From the NCBI GenBank assembly GCA_964557295.1, contig CAZKZP010000013.1, forward strand, positions 6,672 to 70,671: a stretch of DNA of 64,000 nucleotides, read 5' to 3'. Numbering within the stretch: the stretch's first letter is position 1; each line of letters begins with the position of its first letter. The notes under the pieces are model-generated. The model saw only the letters and a list, made by a program, of their open reading frames with translations, was not told where the DNA came from and searched no databases. Source of the DNA: JBFMHP01 sp964557295. Lineage in GTDB: Bacteria > Pseudomonadota > Gammaproteobacteria > RBG-16-57-12. Positions 32,324 to 40,906 of the stretch are shown here, in pieces. Made by a program: the position numbers and the translations under genes.

Positions 32324-33472
32324 ATGAACGAATCACGCGCCATTATCATCGATGACACGACGCTGCGTGACGGTGAACAGACCGCGGGCGTTGCCTTTAC
32401 GCTAGAAGAAAAGGTCGTCATCGCCCGCCACCTGGATGCCATTGGTGTGCCGGAGTTGGAGATCGGCATCCCCGCCATGGGGGCGCAGGAGTGCGAGGAG
32501 ATCCGCGCCATCGCCACCCTTGGTTTGAATGCGCGTACGCTGGCCTGGTGTCGGATGCGGGCGGATGATCTCGCGCGGTGCCGGAACCTGGGGGTGGATA
32601 TGGTCGATCTTTCGATCCCGGTTTCCGACCAGCAAATCCGTCACAAGATCAATCGCGACCGCGGCTATGTAGTGCGCGCGATCGCATTTCACGTGGCCGA
32701 GGCGCAGTCCTTGGGGCTTGAGGTGTGCGTGGGGTGCGAAGATGCCTCGCGCGCCGACCATGACTTTCTGTTGCAGGTGGCAACTGCGGCGCAGCACGCC
32801 GGCGCGAGACGCATCCGCTTCGCCGATACGCTAGGCGTGATGGAGCCCTTTGGCGTGGCCAAGATCATCAGCGCGCTGCGTGCCGCGGTGGATATCGAGA
32901 TCGAGATGCACGCCCACGATGATCTGGGATTGGCCACCGCCAACAGCCTGGCGGCGGCCGTCTCCGGGGCCACGCACATCAACACCACCGTCAATGGGCT
33001 GGGTGAACGGGCCGGCAACGCCCCCCTGGAAGAGGTAGTGATGGGTTTGCATCAGCTCTACGGCAGGCCGACGGGGATCGATCTTTCGCAATTCCCGGCC
33101 ATCTCGCAGTACGTGGCCGCGGCATCCGGCCGGCCTATCGCTTGGCAAAAGAGTCTGGTGGGCGAGGGCGTGTTCACCCATGAATCGGGTATTCACGTGG
33201 ACGGTATTCTCAAGGATCCGCTCAATTACCAGGGCGTGGATCCAATCAGCCTCGGCCGCACGCATCAGATCATTCTCGGCAAGCACTCCGGGACCAAGAC
33301 GGTGTGCAAGGTCTATCGGGATCTCGGGATCGAGTTATCGCTTGCAGAGGCCAGGGAGATCCTGCAAGCCGTGCGGCAGTTTGTCTCCAAGGTCAAACGC
33401 ACACCGCTTGCCAGCGAGCTGGCGCACTTCTATCACGCCCTCTCGGGAAATGCATTGGAGGTGAAGGCATGA
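32324..33472 (+). CDS. nifV: Homocitrate synthase NifV
   Basis: Condenses acetyl-CoA and 2-oxoglutarate to homocitrate, the organic ligand of FeMo-co. The 382-aa product has the Claisen-condensing TIM barrel start DDTTLRDGEQTAGV, metal ligands in HAHDDLGLATANS and GLGERAGNAPLEE, and the HESGIHVDGI catalytic segment. It starts a further operon (nifV-cysE-TPR) with its own sigma-54 promoter. Its stop overlaps cysE (ATGA). Confidence 0.97.
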   Translation: MNESRAIIIDDTTLRDGEQTAGVAFTLEEKVVIARHLDAIGVPELEIGIPAMGAQECEEIRAIATLGLNARTLAWCRMRADDLARCRNLGVDMVDLSIPVSDQQIRHKINRDRGYVVRAIAFHVAEAQSLGLEVCVGCEDASRADHDFLLQVATAAQHAGARRIRFADTLGVMEPFGVAKIISALRAAVDIEIEMHAHDDLGLATANSLAAAVSGATHINTTVNGLGERAGNAPLEEVVMGLHQLYGRPTGIDLSQFPAISQYVAAASGRPIAWQKSLVGEGVFTHESGIHVDGILKDPLNYQGVDPISLGRTHQIILGKHSGTKTVCKVYRDLGIELSLAEAREILQAVRQFVSKVKRTPLASELAHFYHALSGNALEVKA

Positions 33473-34293
33473 CTACCCACATCGCGCACCGCAAGGTGAG
33501 TTCGGAAATGGCAGGACAAAAAGCGCGCAGACCAAAACGACTCGGAATATTCCGCCAATGGCGCGAAGACATCCAATGCGTCTTCACCCGCGATCCGGCC
33601 GCGCGCAGCACCTTCGAGGTGATCACCACCTATCCGGGAGTGCACGCGGTCATGCTTCATCGTGTGGCGCATCGGCTGTGGCGCGGCAACTGGTGTTATG
33701 CCGCGCGGCTTCTTGCCTATGTGAGCCGCGCCATCAGCAATATCGATATCCATCCCGGCGCCACGATCGGCCGACGTTTCTTCATCGATCACGGTGCGGG
33801 CGTGGTGATCGGCGAGACCGCCGTCGTGGGCGATGATGTCACGCTCTATCACGGGGTGACGCTGGGCGGAACCAGTTGGAACAAAGGCCGTCGCCATCCC
33901 ACCTTGGGTAATGGTGTCATGGTCGGGGCCGGGGCGAAGATCCTTGGCGCGATCACCGTGGGCGACGGGGTGCGCGTGGGCGCGAATTCCGTGGTGCACC
34001 GCGATGTGGCGCCGGGCAAGACCGTCGTCGGCATTCCCGGCAAGGCGGTGAACACCGAAGCGGTCGTCGGCGAACATCCCTATGGCATCGATTTGGATCA
34101 TCATTTGATTCCCGATCCGGTCGGCAAAGCCATCAGCTGTCTGGTGGAGCGCATTCGCATCCTGGAGGGTCAACTGCAGCGATTGGACCACGGTGAGCAT
34201 CGCCACGAAGAAGCCTGCCCGGTATGCCAGGGTCGCGAGCTCTGCACCAGTGACATCATCGCAAACAACAAAAGTAACGGGAGGGCGGGCTGA
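33469..34293 (+). CDS. cysE: Serine O-acetyltransferase, nif-associated
   Basis: A 274-aa left-handed beta-helix acetyltransferase that makes O-acetylserine for cysteine, feeding NifS with sulfur donor. Hexapeptide repeats run from about residue 95 (IHPGATIGRRFFIDHG, VVIGETAVVGDDV) to 185, with catalytic His in FIDHGAGVV and LYHGVTLGG. It corresponds to A. vinelandii cysE1. An unusual C-terminal extension carries CPVCQGRELC and may bind metal or respond to redox. Confidence 0.93.
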   Translation: MTTHIAHRKVSSEMAGQKARRPKRLGIFRQWREDIQCVFTRDPAARSTFEVITTYPGVHAVMLHRVAHRLWRGNWCYAARLLAYVSRAISNIDIHPGATIGRRFFIDHGAGVVIGETAVVGDDVTLYHGVTLGGTSWNKGRRHPTLGNGVMVGAGAKILGAITVGDGVRVGANSVVHRDVAPGKTVVGIPGKAVNTEAVVGEHPYGIDLDHHLIPDPVGKAISCLVERIRILEGQLQRLDHGEHRHEEACPVCQGRELCTSDIIANNKSNGRAG

Positions 34294-34811
34294 TGGATCT
34301 CTTGGACATCGATAGCGGCGGACTCTACTTTCAGACGGAGGTGCCGGAGGGGGTCGAGGCCCTGATCAAGATGGCATCCAACAGCTATGGCCGCATCGAT
34401 GCGGAATGCTATCTGTTGAAGGCCTATTTTATCGCGCCCGCGAATTTGACGGTGTTGGTGGCGATGTATCGCTATTACTACTATCAGCACAAACTGGAAG
34501 AAGCCTTGCGTGTGGCCGAGCGCGCGATGGAGATAGCGGGCCGGCAATTGAGCATGCCGGACGACTGGCGCGAGCTGAGCGAGGCCTATCTTGGCGCCGG
34601 GGTGATTCGCTCGATCAATCTGTTGCGATTTTATCTGCTGGCGATCAAGGGCGCGGGTTATCTGAAGCTTCGTTTGAAACACATCGATGAAGGTATCGCC
34701 ATGTTGAAGAAAGTGATCATGCTTGATCCGCATGACCGGCTGGGCGCGCGGGGGCTGCTGGAGGTGGTGACGGAGTCCGAGTATGCCATGCCCAGCCGGG
34801 CTGCCATTTGA
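34293..34811 (+). CDS. nif-associated helical (TPR-like) protein
   Basis: A 172-aa, mostly helical protein with TPR-like stretches (YYYYQHKLEEALRVAERAM; LRLKHIDEGIAMLKKVIML). It starts on the last base of the cysE stop and precedes nifW. Function unknown; TPR-like proteins usually mediate protein contacts, so a chaperone role in nitrogenase maturation is possible. Homologues appear to occur in other gammaproteobacterial nif clusters. Confidence 0.75.
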   Translation: MDLLDIDSGGLYFQTEVPEGVEALIKMASNSYGRIDAECYLLKAYFIAPANLTVLVAMYRYYYYQHKLEEALRVAERAMEIAGRQLSMPDDWRELSEAYLGAGVIRSINLLRFYLLAIKGAGYLKLRLKHIDEGIAMLKKVIMLDPHDRLGARGLLEVVTESEYAMPSRAAI

Positions 34812-34838
34812 GCACCCCGACCATCTACAGGTTGGATC

Positions 34839-34923
34839 GTAGGAGCGAGTCCTGCTCGCGAAATGTTCGCCTGCAGGGCAGGCTCCTACAAGAGGCCCGG
34901 TAGGAGCGAGCCCTGCTCGCGAA
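34839..34923. repeat. REP cluster before nifW (3 units)
   Basis: Forward GAGC type (34839), reverse CCTGC type, and forward GAGC type ending at 34923. This is the last REP cluster of the window. Confidence 0.88.
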
Positions 34924-34961
34924 AACGCCGTCATGGCAACAACCGCCCACAGGAGGGTGCA

Positions 34962-35282
34962 ATGAGTATCGAAGTTTTTTTGGATGATATGCGTGACCTG
35001 TACAGCGCAGAAGACTTTCTAAATTATTTTGACATCGAATTCGATGAAAATGTGGTGCAGGTAAATCGTCTGCACATCCTGCAGCGATTCCATGATTATC
35101 TCGCCAAGGCGACGGATGCTCCTATGGAAGAAGCGCCGCTGCGCGCGCATTACAAGCGCCATCTCTTGCAGGCGTATCGGGATTTCGTCAACTCCGATGC
35201 CCTGACCGAAAAGGTGTTCAAGGTTTTTCACCTTCACGGCCCGCAGGAGACCTTTGTTTCGTTGAATACACTGATCAAATGA
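34962..35282 (+). CDS. nifW: Nitrogenase-stabilising/protective protein NifW
   Basis: A 106-aa protein of the NifW family, involved in MoFe-protein maturation and oxygen protection. Conserved segments include LYSAEDFLNYFDI and VNRLHILQRFHDYL. The start at 34962 follows AGGAGGGTGC. It overlaps nifZ (ATGA). Confidence 0.93.
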   Translation: MSIEVFLDDMRDLYSAEDFLNYFDIEFDENVVQVNRLHILQRFHDYLAKATDAPMEEAPLRAHYKRHLLQAYRDFVNSDALTEKVFKVFHLHGPQETFVSLNTLIK

Positions 35283-35764
35283 GGGCGGGGCGGATGCAGG
35301 AATATGATTTCGGCGATGAGGTGCGGGTTACCCGCAACGTGCGCAATGACGGCACCTTCCCCGGCCGCGACACCGGCGCCCTGTTGATCCGCCGCGGCAG
35401 CAGCGGCTTTGTGCGTAATATCGGCACCTTTTTGCAGGATCAGATCATCTACACCGTGCACTTCATCGAGCAGGATCTGATGGTCGGCTGCCGGGAAGAG
35501 GAGCTGATCTCCATCGCTGCGCCTTGGGTGCCCAGCGCCTTTGAATTTCGCGACTGGGTTACTTGCAAGATGCCGCTGGCGATCCAGGGCGAGGTCATCG
35601 TCGCGCCTGGACAGGAAGGCGAGGTGATCAAGGTGTTGCGCGATTATCCCGGCGGCGTGGCTTACCATGTGCGCTTCCCAGGCCGCACCTTGCTGATCCC
35701 CGAAACGGCCTTGCAGTCGATCGAGAAGGAGGATGGCGATGAACCTCAGCAAGCGAGTGGTTGA
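35279..35764 (+). CDS. nifZ: NifZ, P-cluster assembly factor
   Basis: A 161-aa protein with two NifZ-type SH3-like modules (about 8-70 and 85-150). The first has EVRVTRNVRNDGTFPGRDTG and TVHFIEQDLMVGCREEEL. It assists formation of the second P-cluster in NifDK. It overlaps nifW upstream and nifM downstream, the standard nifWZM order. Confidence 0.93.
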   Translation: MRAGRMQEYDFGDEVRVTRNVRNDGTFPGRDTGALLIRRGSSGFVRNIGTFLQDQIIYTVHFIEQDLMVGCREEELISIAAPWVPSAFEFRDWVTCKMPLAIQGEVIVAPGQEGEVIKVLRDYPGGVAYHVRFPGRTLLIPETALQSIEKEDGDEPQQASG

Positions 35765-36602
35765 GATGCGTGGCGATGATTCACGCTATCACATGCTGCG
35801 CGCCGCCTTGACCGTGTTGCAGAAACCTCTGGCCGAGTTGACCGCGCAGGAATACCGCCAAGTGGCGCAACAGGCCCGGCGCGAGCTGGCCATCGAACAG
35901 CTCGCCTTGAGCGCCATCGAGGCGACGGCGGTGATCATCCCGCCGTCGCTGGTCGAAGCCTCGGTCAAGGAGATCATGGCGCGTTTCGAGGACGAAGCGA
36001 GATTCCGGGCGGCATTGCGCGACTGCGGCCTCGATGACGAGCAGATCTATCTGGCAGTGGAACGCGATCTGCGGGTTCAGGCGGTGATCGAGCGCGTCAC
36101 GGCCAAGGGTTGGCGGGCCGATGAGGTTGATGCCGAGATCTTCTATCACTTGCATCGTCACCGGTTTACCGTGCCGGAGTCCCGCACCTTGCGTCATATC
36201 CTGATCACCGTGAATGAGCGCTATCCCGAAAACACCCGCGAGCAGGCCCGGCGGCGCATCCAGGAGATTCGGACGCGGATCAGCGCTAAGCCCAAGCGCT
36301 TCGCGGAACAGGCGCAAAAATACTCTGAATGTCCGACCGCATTTCATGGCGGGTTGCTTGGGCCGATCGTTCGTGGACAGCTCTATGCCGAGCTGGAATC
36401 CGCCGCATTCGAGTTGAAGGCCGGGGAGATTTCCGCGCCGGTGGAATCCGAATTGGGCTGGCATCTGCTGTATTGCGAGGCCGCTGCGCCGCAAACAGCG
36501 CTCGCCTTTCGCGAGGTGTCGCACAAGATCAAGGAGCAGTTGCAACAGCGCTATGACCGTATCTGGTTACGCCTGTGGTTGAAAAACTTGCCAGGGAGAT
36601 AA
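35739..36602 (+). CDS. nifM: Peptidyl-prolyl isomerase NifM
   Basis: A 287-aa parvulin-type chaperone needed for active NifH. An N-terminal helical part (1-130) is followed by a rotamase domain (about 150-265) with ESRTLRHILITVNE, FHGGLLGPIVRGQLY and SELGWHLLYCE. Two in-frame ATG (35733, 35739) follow AAGGAGG; 35739 has the better spacing. It overlaps the nifZ end and is 3 bases from clpX. Confidence 0.93.
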   Translation: MNLSKRVVEMRGDDSRYHMLRAALTVLQKPLAELTAQEYRQVAQQARRELAIEQLALSAIEATAVIIPPSLVEASVKEIMARFEDEARFRAALRDCGLDDEQIYLAVERDLRVQAVIERVTAKGWRADEVDAEIFYHLHRHRFTVPESRTLRHILITVNERYPENTREQARRRIQEIRTRISAKPKRFAEQAQKYSECPTAFHGGLLGPIVRGQLYAELESAAFELKAGEISAPVESELGWHLLYCEAAAPQTALAFREVSHKIKEQLQQRYDRIWLRLWLKNLPGR

Positions 36603-36605
36603 TCT

Positions 36606-37862
36606 ATGCCCGATGACACATCCTGTTGTTCCTTTTGCGGCGTGGTGCAAAGTGGCGCGAGCCCTTTGATCGCCGGACGGGACGGATTCATTTGTGAAGC
36701 CTGTGTCCGGTTGGCCAGCCAAGTGATCGAAAGCTGGAGCCAGCGGCGCGCCATGAGCGAAGCCCAGGGGGAAGCGCCCAAACCACAGGAGCTCAAGGCC
36801 AAGCTCGATGAGTATGTCATCGGTCAGGACCTCGCCAAGGAAATCATGTCAGTGGCGGTTTACAACCATTACAAGCGGCTCAAGAGTTTCACCGGCGGCG
36901 ACTGGAGCGGTACGGATGCGGTGGAGCTGGGAAAATCCAATATCCTGGTGCTGGGGCCTTCCGGCAGCGGCAAGACCCTGATCGCCAGCACGCTCGCGCG
37001 CATCGTCGGTGTTCCTTATGTGGTGGCCGATGCCACCACCTTGACGCAGGCCGGCTATGTCGGGGAAGACGTTGAGAGCGTGCTGACGCGGCTGCTGGAT
37101 GTGGCCGATGGCAATGTGCAGCGCGCCGAGTGGGGCATCGTTTATTTGGATGAGATCGACAAATTGGCTCGCAGCAGCGAATCGCCGACCGGGGTGCGCG
37201 ATGTGTCCGGTGAGGGCGTGCAGCAGGCGCTGTTGAAATTGGTCGAGGGCAGCGAGGTCAAGGTTCCGCAAAAAGGCAAACGCCGCGAGGGCGGTAGTGA
37301 TGTCACCATGAATACCGGCAACATCCTGTTCATCGCCGGCGGCGCCTTCGCGGGACTGGAGGAGATCGTGACCAAGCGGATCGCTCCCAAGCAGACCGGC
37401 ATCGGCTTCCACGCCGAGGTGGAGCGGGAGCCCCCCGACCTGCAAAACCTGCTGGACGCGGTGCAGCCCGAAGACCTAAAGCGCTTCGGCCTGATACCGG
37501 AATTCATCGGCCGCTTTCCGGTGCTGGCGGCACTGTCTCCACTGGATGAAGCCAGTCTGATCAACATTCTGGTAGAGCCGAAGAACTCGCTGACCAAACA
37601 ATTCCAAAAGCTCTTTGAATACGATGGCGTGAAGCTGGAGTTCACTCCCGAAGCCTTGCGGGAAATCGCCAAGATCGCTCTGGCCCGCGGCACCGGCGCG
37701 CGCGGCCTGCGCAGCGTGCTCGAACACCTGTTGCGCAAATCCATGTTCGAGGTGCCGTCACAAAGCGGCGTGGTGCGTTGCGTCGTGGATGAGCGGGTCG
37801 CGCGCGGTGAATGTGAGATTGAATGGGAGTATGCGGTGCAACAAGTGAGACTGGATTATTAA
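36606..37862 (+). CDS. clpX: nif-associated ClpX unfoldase (ClpX2)
   Basis: A 418-aa AAA+ unfoldase with an N-terminal zinc-binding C4 domain (CSFCG...CEACV), Walker A GPSGSGKT, Walker B VYLDEIDK and sensor region. nifM-clpX order matches A. vinelandii clpX2, which is implicated in turnover of NifE/NifN-type proteins. No clpP is adjacent, so it likely uses the housekeeping ClpP. It is the last gene of the nif cluster; REP repeats stop just before nifW. Confidence 0.95.
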   Translation: MPDDTSCCSFCGVVQSGASPLIAGRDGFICEACVRLASQVIESWSQRRAMSEAQGEAPKPQELKAKLDEYVIGQDLAKEIMSVAVYNHYKRLKSFTGGDWSGTDAVELGKSNILVLGPSGSGKTLIASTLARIVGVPYVVADATTLTQAGYVGEDVESVLTRLLDVADGNVQRAEWGIVYLDEIDKLARSSESPTGVRDVSGEGVQQALLKLVEGSEVKVPQKGKRREGGSDVTMNTGNILFIAGGAFAGLEEIVTKRIAPKQTGIGFHAEVEREPPDLQNLLDAVQPEDLKRFGLIPEFIGRFPVLAALSPLDEASLINILVEPKNSLTKQFQKLFEYDGVKLEFTPEALREIAKIALARGTGARGLRSVLEHLLRKSMFEVPSQSGVVRCVVDERVARGECEIEWEYAVQQVRLDY

Positions 37863-38190
37863 GAAGAATTCGAGAAATGCGCGCAAAAGTTGCTTGAGAG
37901 GCTGCAAGAGTTCACGAACAGAGGGAACGAACTTGGGCTGGGAAGCGATCAAGGACGTCGTGACGGGGGAGGCTAAGTACAAGTTCGAGCATCCGGGTGT
38001 GGTATTCGCCAAGGACGCGGTAACGAACCGATTCTTCAATGACAAGGCCCGCTTCCATGCTGATCTGAATAAAGTAATGCTAGTGGACCAGACCACTTTG
38101 GCAAAGTTTCTCGACACGCATTGTGTCGTCAGGGGCGAGATCGAGGCGATGCTTTCATCACGGTTGCATGTTCGGATTGAGCACAGCTAG
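37863..38190 (+). pseudogene. Gene remnant after clpX
   Basis: Directly after the clpX stop, the clpX frame reads EEFEKCAQKLLERLQEFTNR without a start codon. At about 37930 the coding signal switches frame and continues WEAIKDVVTGEAKYKFEHPG to the stop at 38188-38190. It looks like a 5'-truncated, frameshifted gene. I do not recognise the family. It marks the end of the nif cluster. Confidence 0.5.
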
Positions 38191-38277
38191 GCCACTATGA
38201 GACATCGGTGACGTTCACGAGACCTTGCCGCCGGTCCTTCAGGGATGGCTTCCGCGTACCACCTCATAGTCGGTTCA

Positions 38278-38387
38278 CTCAAGGATTTTTTGAACATGGT
38301 ATTTTTCATGGTATCGAGGATATGACGAAATATAACTTAGCGAAATTAAAGGCCTTTTCAGGCTTATTTACAATCGAGTGGGAGTGA
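38278..38387 (+). repeat. Attachment-like repeat A (guaA-3'-end-like terminus)
   Basis: About 110 bases starting CTCAAGGATTTTTTGA, containing two ATGGTAT motifs 12 bases apart and ending ACAATCGAGTGGGAGTGA, which reads T-I-E-W-E-stop. GMP synthase ends in ...TIEWE. A diverged copy (B) lies at 63764-63873 in the same orientation. Sequence 38191-38277 and 38388-38631 holds no gene; 38405-38460 is very AT-rich. Confidence 0.7.
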
Positions 38388-38456
38388 CCAGAATTTGTAA
38401 CTCATTGAATTATAAAAATAATAATCATACAATCGATAATATAATCTGCATCATCA

Positions 38457-38475
38457 ATGGTATATTTCATGGTAT
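38457..38475 (+). repeat. ATGGTAT direct-repeat pair (copy D)
   Basis: ATGGTAT-N5-ATGGTAT, with 12-base spacing as in repeats A, B and C. Possible recombinase or excisionase arm-type site. Single inverted or direct copies also occur near 38507 and 38536. Confidence 0.5.
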
Positions 38476-38631
38476 TTATTGGGCGTAGCAGGGCAGAAAA
38501 CATCGATACCATGAGATGAAAATTGAGTTTGGCATGGTATCAGGGAGCTTGAACTGAGGGTGCTCTGGAGCAATTCGGAAACCTGCTATACCTGCTGCAG
38601 ATGCGGGTCAAGACATATGGGTTATGCCTGG

Positions 38632-38931
38632 CTATTTCAGATGGCGTTGTGGATCCTGGCGGCCATGTAGTACCCGGATAATTTCAACCCTGTTGGCGGC
38701 CACACGGTAAAACAGGGTATGGCTTTCTATAGGGAGGCTTCTGGTATCTGGCAGGAGTTCGGGGCGCTCGGTGCCCATAAGTGGTTGCTGAGTCAGCAAC
38801 CAGAACTGCTTCTTTATAGTGGACAGGTAGCTTTCGGATTGTGACTGTCCCCACTGTCGCAGGCCGTATTGGTAAATGTCTTTGAGGTCATTTTTGGCGA
38901 CTGGGGCAATGACCAGCTGATGGCGCGCCAT
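38632..38931 (-). CDS. parE: ParE/RelE-family toxin
   Basis: A 99-aa ParE-like toxin: ARHQLVIAPVAKNDLKDIYQYG at the N-terminus and the conserved FYRVAANRVEIIRVLHGRQD near the end. Such toxins inhibit DNA gyrase, or translation for RelE. The antitoxin gene lies 5 bases upstream on the same strand. Together they form a stability module of the region after the attachment-like repeat. Confidence 0.9.
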   Translation of the reverse strand: MARHQLVIAPVAKNDLKDIYQYGLRQWGQSQSESYLSTIKKQFWLLTQQPLMGTERPELLPDTRSLPIESHTLFYRVAANRVEIIRVLHGRQDPQRHLK

Positions 38932-38936
38932 GAAGG

Positions 38937-39206
38937 TCAGCTCTTGATATCGCCAAACAAGGTGTCGAGCGCCGCTTTTGATTCGATTGCGATACCTTCT
39001 CCACGGTCTAGTTGGTCTGTTCCGGCTTTCAGTTGCTCACGTAGTCGAGTCAGTTTGATTTCGTGAATCCAGTCTTCATGGGTTTCCATAAAACGGAGCG
39101 CTTCACGGATGACTTCGCTGGCATTGTTGTACAGGCCGGTTTCCACTTTGGCTTTAACACGAGATTCCAGTTCGGGAGTCAGTGATATATGCATATTGAT
39201 CTCCAA
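38937..39206 (-). CDS. parD: ParD-type antitoxin
   Basis: An 89-aa ribbon-helix-helix antitoxin: MHISLTPELESRVKAKVETG followed by NNASEVIREALRFME, then an acidic toxin-binding tail. MEINMHISL gives start 39206; ATG 39194 is an alternative. A canonical sigma-70 promoter overlapped by an inverted repeat lies upstream, suggesting autorepression. Confidence 0.88.
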   Translation of the reverse strand: MEINMHISLTPELESRVKAKVETGLYNNASEVIREALRFMETHEDWIHEIKLTRLREQLKAGTDQLDRGEGIAIESKAALDTLFGDIKS

Positions 39207-39230
39207 GGTAAGTAAGCTCTTCTATAAAAA

Positions 39231-39269
39231 ATGTTAGGCGGGAATACAAAGTTTGTCAATGTTTGTATT
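39231..39269 (-). promoter_or_regulatory. parDE promoter and operator
   Basis: Minus strand: -35 TTGACA (39254-39259), 17-base spacer, -10 TAACAT (39231-39236). The inverted repeat AATACAAA/TTTGTATT (39243-39250, 39262-39269) overlaps the -35 box and fits a ParD operator. Confidence 0.65.
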
Positions 39270-39332
39270 GTCTGGTCGAGGAGATCAGGAGCTGCCGTGT
39301 CGCAGCGTTCAATCGGGAATTTTTTCGAGCAA

Positions 39333-39370
39333 TTTGAAGGATTTTCTGAATATGGTATTTTTCATGGTAT
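39333..39370 (+). repeat. Partial attachment-like repeat (copy C)
   Basis: GAAGGATTTTCTGAATATGGTATTTTTCATGGTAT-type sequence, shown here only by description: a diverged copy of the first half of repeat A with the same two ATGGTAT motifs 12 bases apart (39352 and 39364), but without the TIEWE-coding end. Confidence 0.6.
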
Positions 39371-39445
39371 TACCATTAAGCAGGAAAATAAGTCATTGAA
39401 TGTAAAAGATAAAAAATGCTTATTTATAATTTGCCTCAACCATTT

Positions 39446-40322
39446 TCAGGAGAACCTAACTTGAGTGTGGGTGAGGCAAGCATTCAGCAAGCGATGCGGA
39501 AGTTCGTCCTCCCAATCGCGGCGGTTGAAGCGGTAGCAGAACTCGGATAGGTATTCCTGCAAGTATTTCTTGGAGACGCCATGGTAAGTACCCAACAGAA
39601 AGGTCTTGAGGTTGCCGATGGCGATATGGGCCCAGGGCAGCCAGACGCCGGCCTCATCCGAGGGCGTGACGCGCGGCTCGTGGTGGTGGGTATGCGCAAT
39701 GGAATTCAACGCGCCCAGCGCGTCGCTGCGCACCTGTTGTCCCGCCGCCACGCGTCGGCACACAAAGTCATGCACGGTCTGTTGATTGAGGGCGCCCACC
39801 GCCTGCATGGCCACAAACCCCGCGCGCTCACCGCGGTTTTCGACCGCCACCAATACGGGCGTTTTCCCTTCTGCCCCGCGTCCGCGCTTTCCCCCGCTGC
39901 GCCGTCCTCCCACCAGCGCATCGTCGACTTCGAGCAGTTCGGACAGTCGATACACGCTGTCGCGGTGGCCCATTGCGGTGCGGATCTTGCGCAGCATGCG
40001 GCTCGCGGTCAGCCACGAAACGCCGATCTGTTTGGACAACCGCAGGGCCGAAATGCCGCCCTTATCCGAGGCGGTCAGATAAATAGCCCAGAACCATTTC
40101 GTCAGCGGCAGGTTGGTGGAATGAAACAGCGTGCCCGCTGTCAACGAGGCGTGGTGTCTACACTGCGCGCACTCGTACACGCGGCGCCTCTCAATGAGAT
40201 AGCCCTGGTCATGGCCGCAGCGCGGGCACACGAACCCCTCCGGCCAGCGTTGCTGCTGCACACGCTTCTTCCGTACCGTAGCGCTTTTGCCAGTCTATCA
40301 AGTCGGTCTTTTCCATCTTCAT
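39446..40322 (-). pseudogene. IS1595-family transposase, N-terminal frameshift
   Basis: The main reading frame (39446-40261, 271 aa) has the IS1595-type zinc ribbon RWPEGFVCPRCG...CAQCRHH and a DDE-type domain (LLEVDDALVGGRR). A coding N-terminus, MKMEKTDLIDWQKRYGTEEAC, starts at 40322 in another frame and should join near 40258-40262, so there is a frameshift or short deletion. The element may be inactive unless the GTG at 40261 is used. I could not define terminal inverted repeats with confidence. Confidence 0.8.
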
Positions 40323-40622
40323 CGGAGCGGCTCCTTATCTGAATATTTTCAGTAAGTTTAGACCATCCTGTGAATGGTTAAGAGGCATAAATTAATTTGG
40401 GACGTTGGCGAATATCAATAGAATATTGTTTTTAGTGTGAGGAAAATAGAACGGACGCTGATCTGCTACCGCTTTTCCACCGATGGAGACGCGGCCGAGA
40501 GCAATGTTTTTAAACGAAAATGACGGACCATACGTTGCAAATGTTGAGTAATATAACTCGGACTGGGATTCATAGCCATTTGTAGTTTTTGATGGTTTAG
40601 ACCCAGCCAAATTTCACAGACG
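40323..40622. other. Spacer without a supported gene
   Basis: A moderately AT-rich interval between the transposase and the lipoprotein gene. A 72-codon minus-strand ORF (40392-40610) has no recognisable motif or ribosome site. IS ends probably lie in the first part. Confidence 0.5.
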
Positions 40623-40906
40623 TTATAAATCCAGCGTCACCCATCCGGGGTCTTGCATCTCGTGGCCGGGGCTGTTCGCTGTGTGTGCGGAGGCGCACAA
40701 CACGTGGAACACCTCTCCGTTGAAGTGAGCGGATAGTTTTCGTAATAACGCATCAGCTTGAGTTTGAAACGGGGCCCATCGTAGAAAACCGTTTCGTCCA
40801 ATCTCTCCGTGGATACATCGCAGGCAGTGAGTAGTGGAAGAGAGAAGGCGATAATGGATGGTATTGCGATAAACGTGTTTTTCATCCACCTCATTCTCAT
40901 TGTCAT
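40623..40906 (-). pseudogene. Small lipoprotein gene, one-base frameshift
   Basis: It starts at 40906, overlapping the Pit stop (ATGA). The N-terminus MKNTFIAIPSIIAF...LLTAC is a lipobox signal peptide. Coding continues to ...YYENYPL, then shifts frame at about 40724-40729 and continues HFNGEVFHVLCASAHTANS...GWVTLDL to 40623. One missing C (CTC-CAC read as CTCAC) explains the shift. Product about 94 aa, function unknown; linked to the phosphate/arsenic locus. Confidence 0.65.

Noticed and set aside
39231..39464. 77-codon ORF containing NFFEQFEGFSEYGIFHGI
   Set aside because: It is a translation of repeat C and of the parDE promoter region, not a gene.
40392..40610. 72-codon minus-strand ORF near the IS1595-type transposase
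   Set aside because: No ribosome site, motif or recognisable relative.
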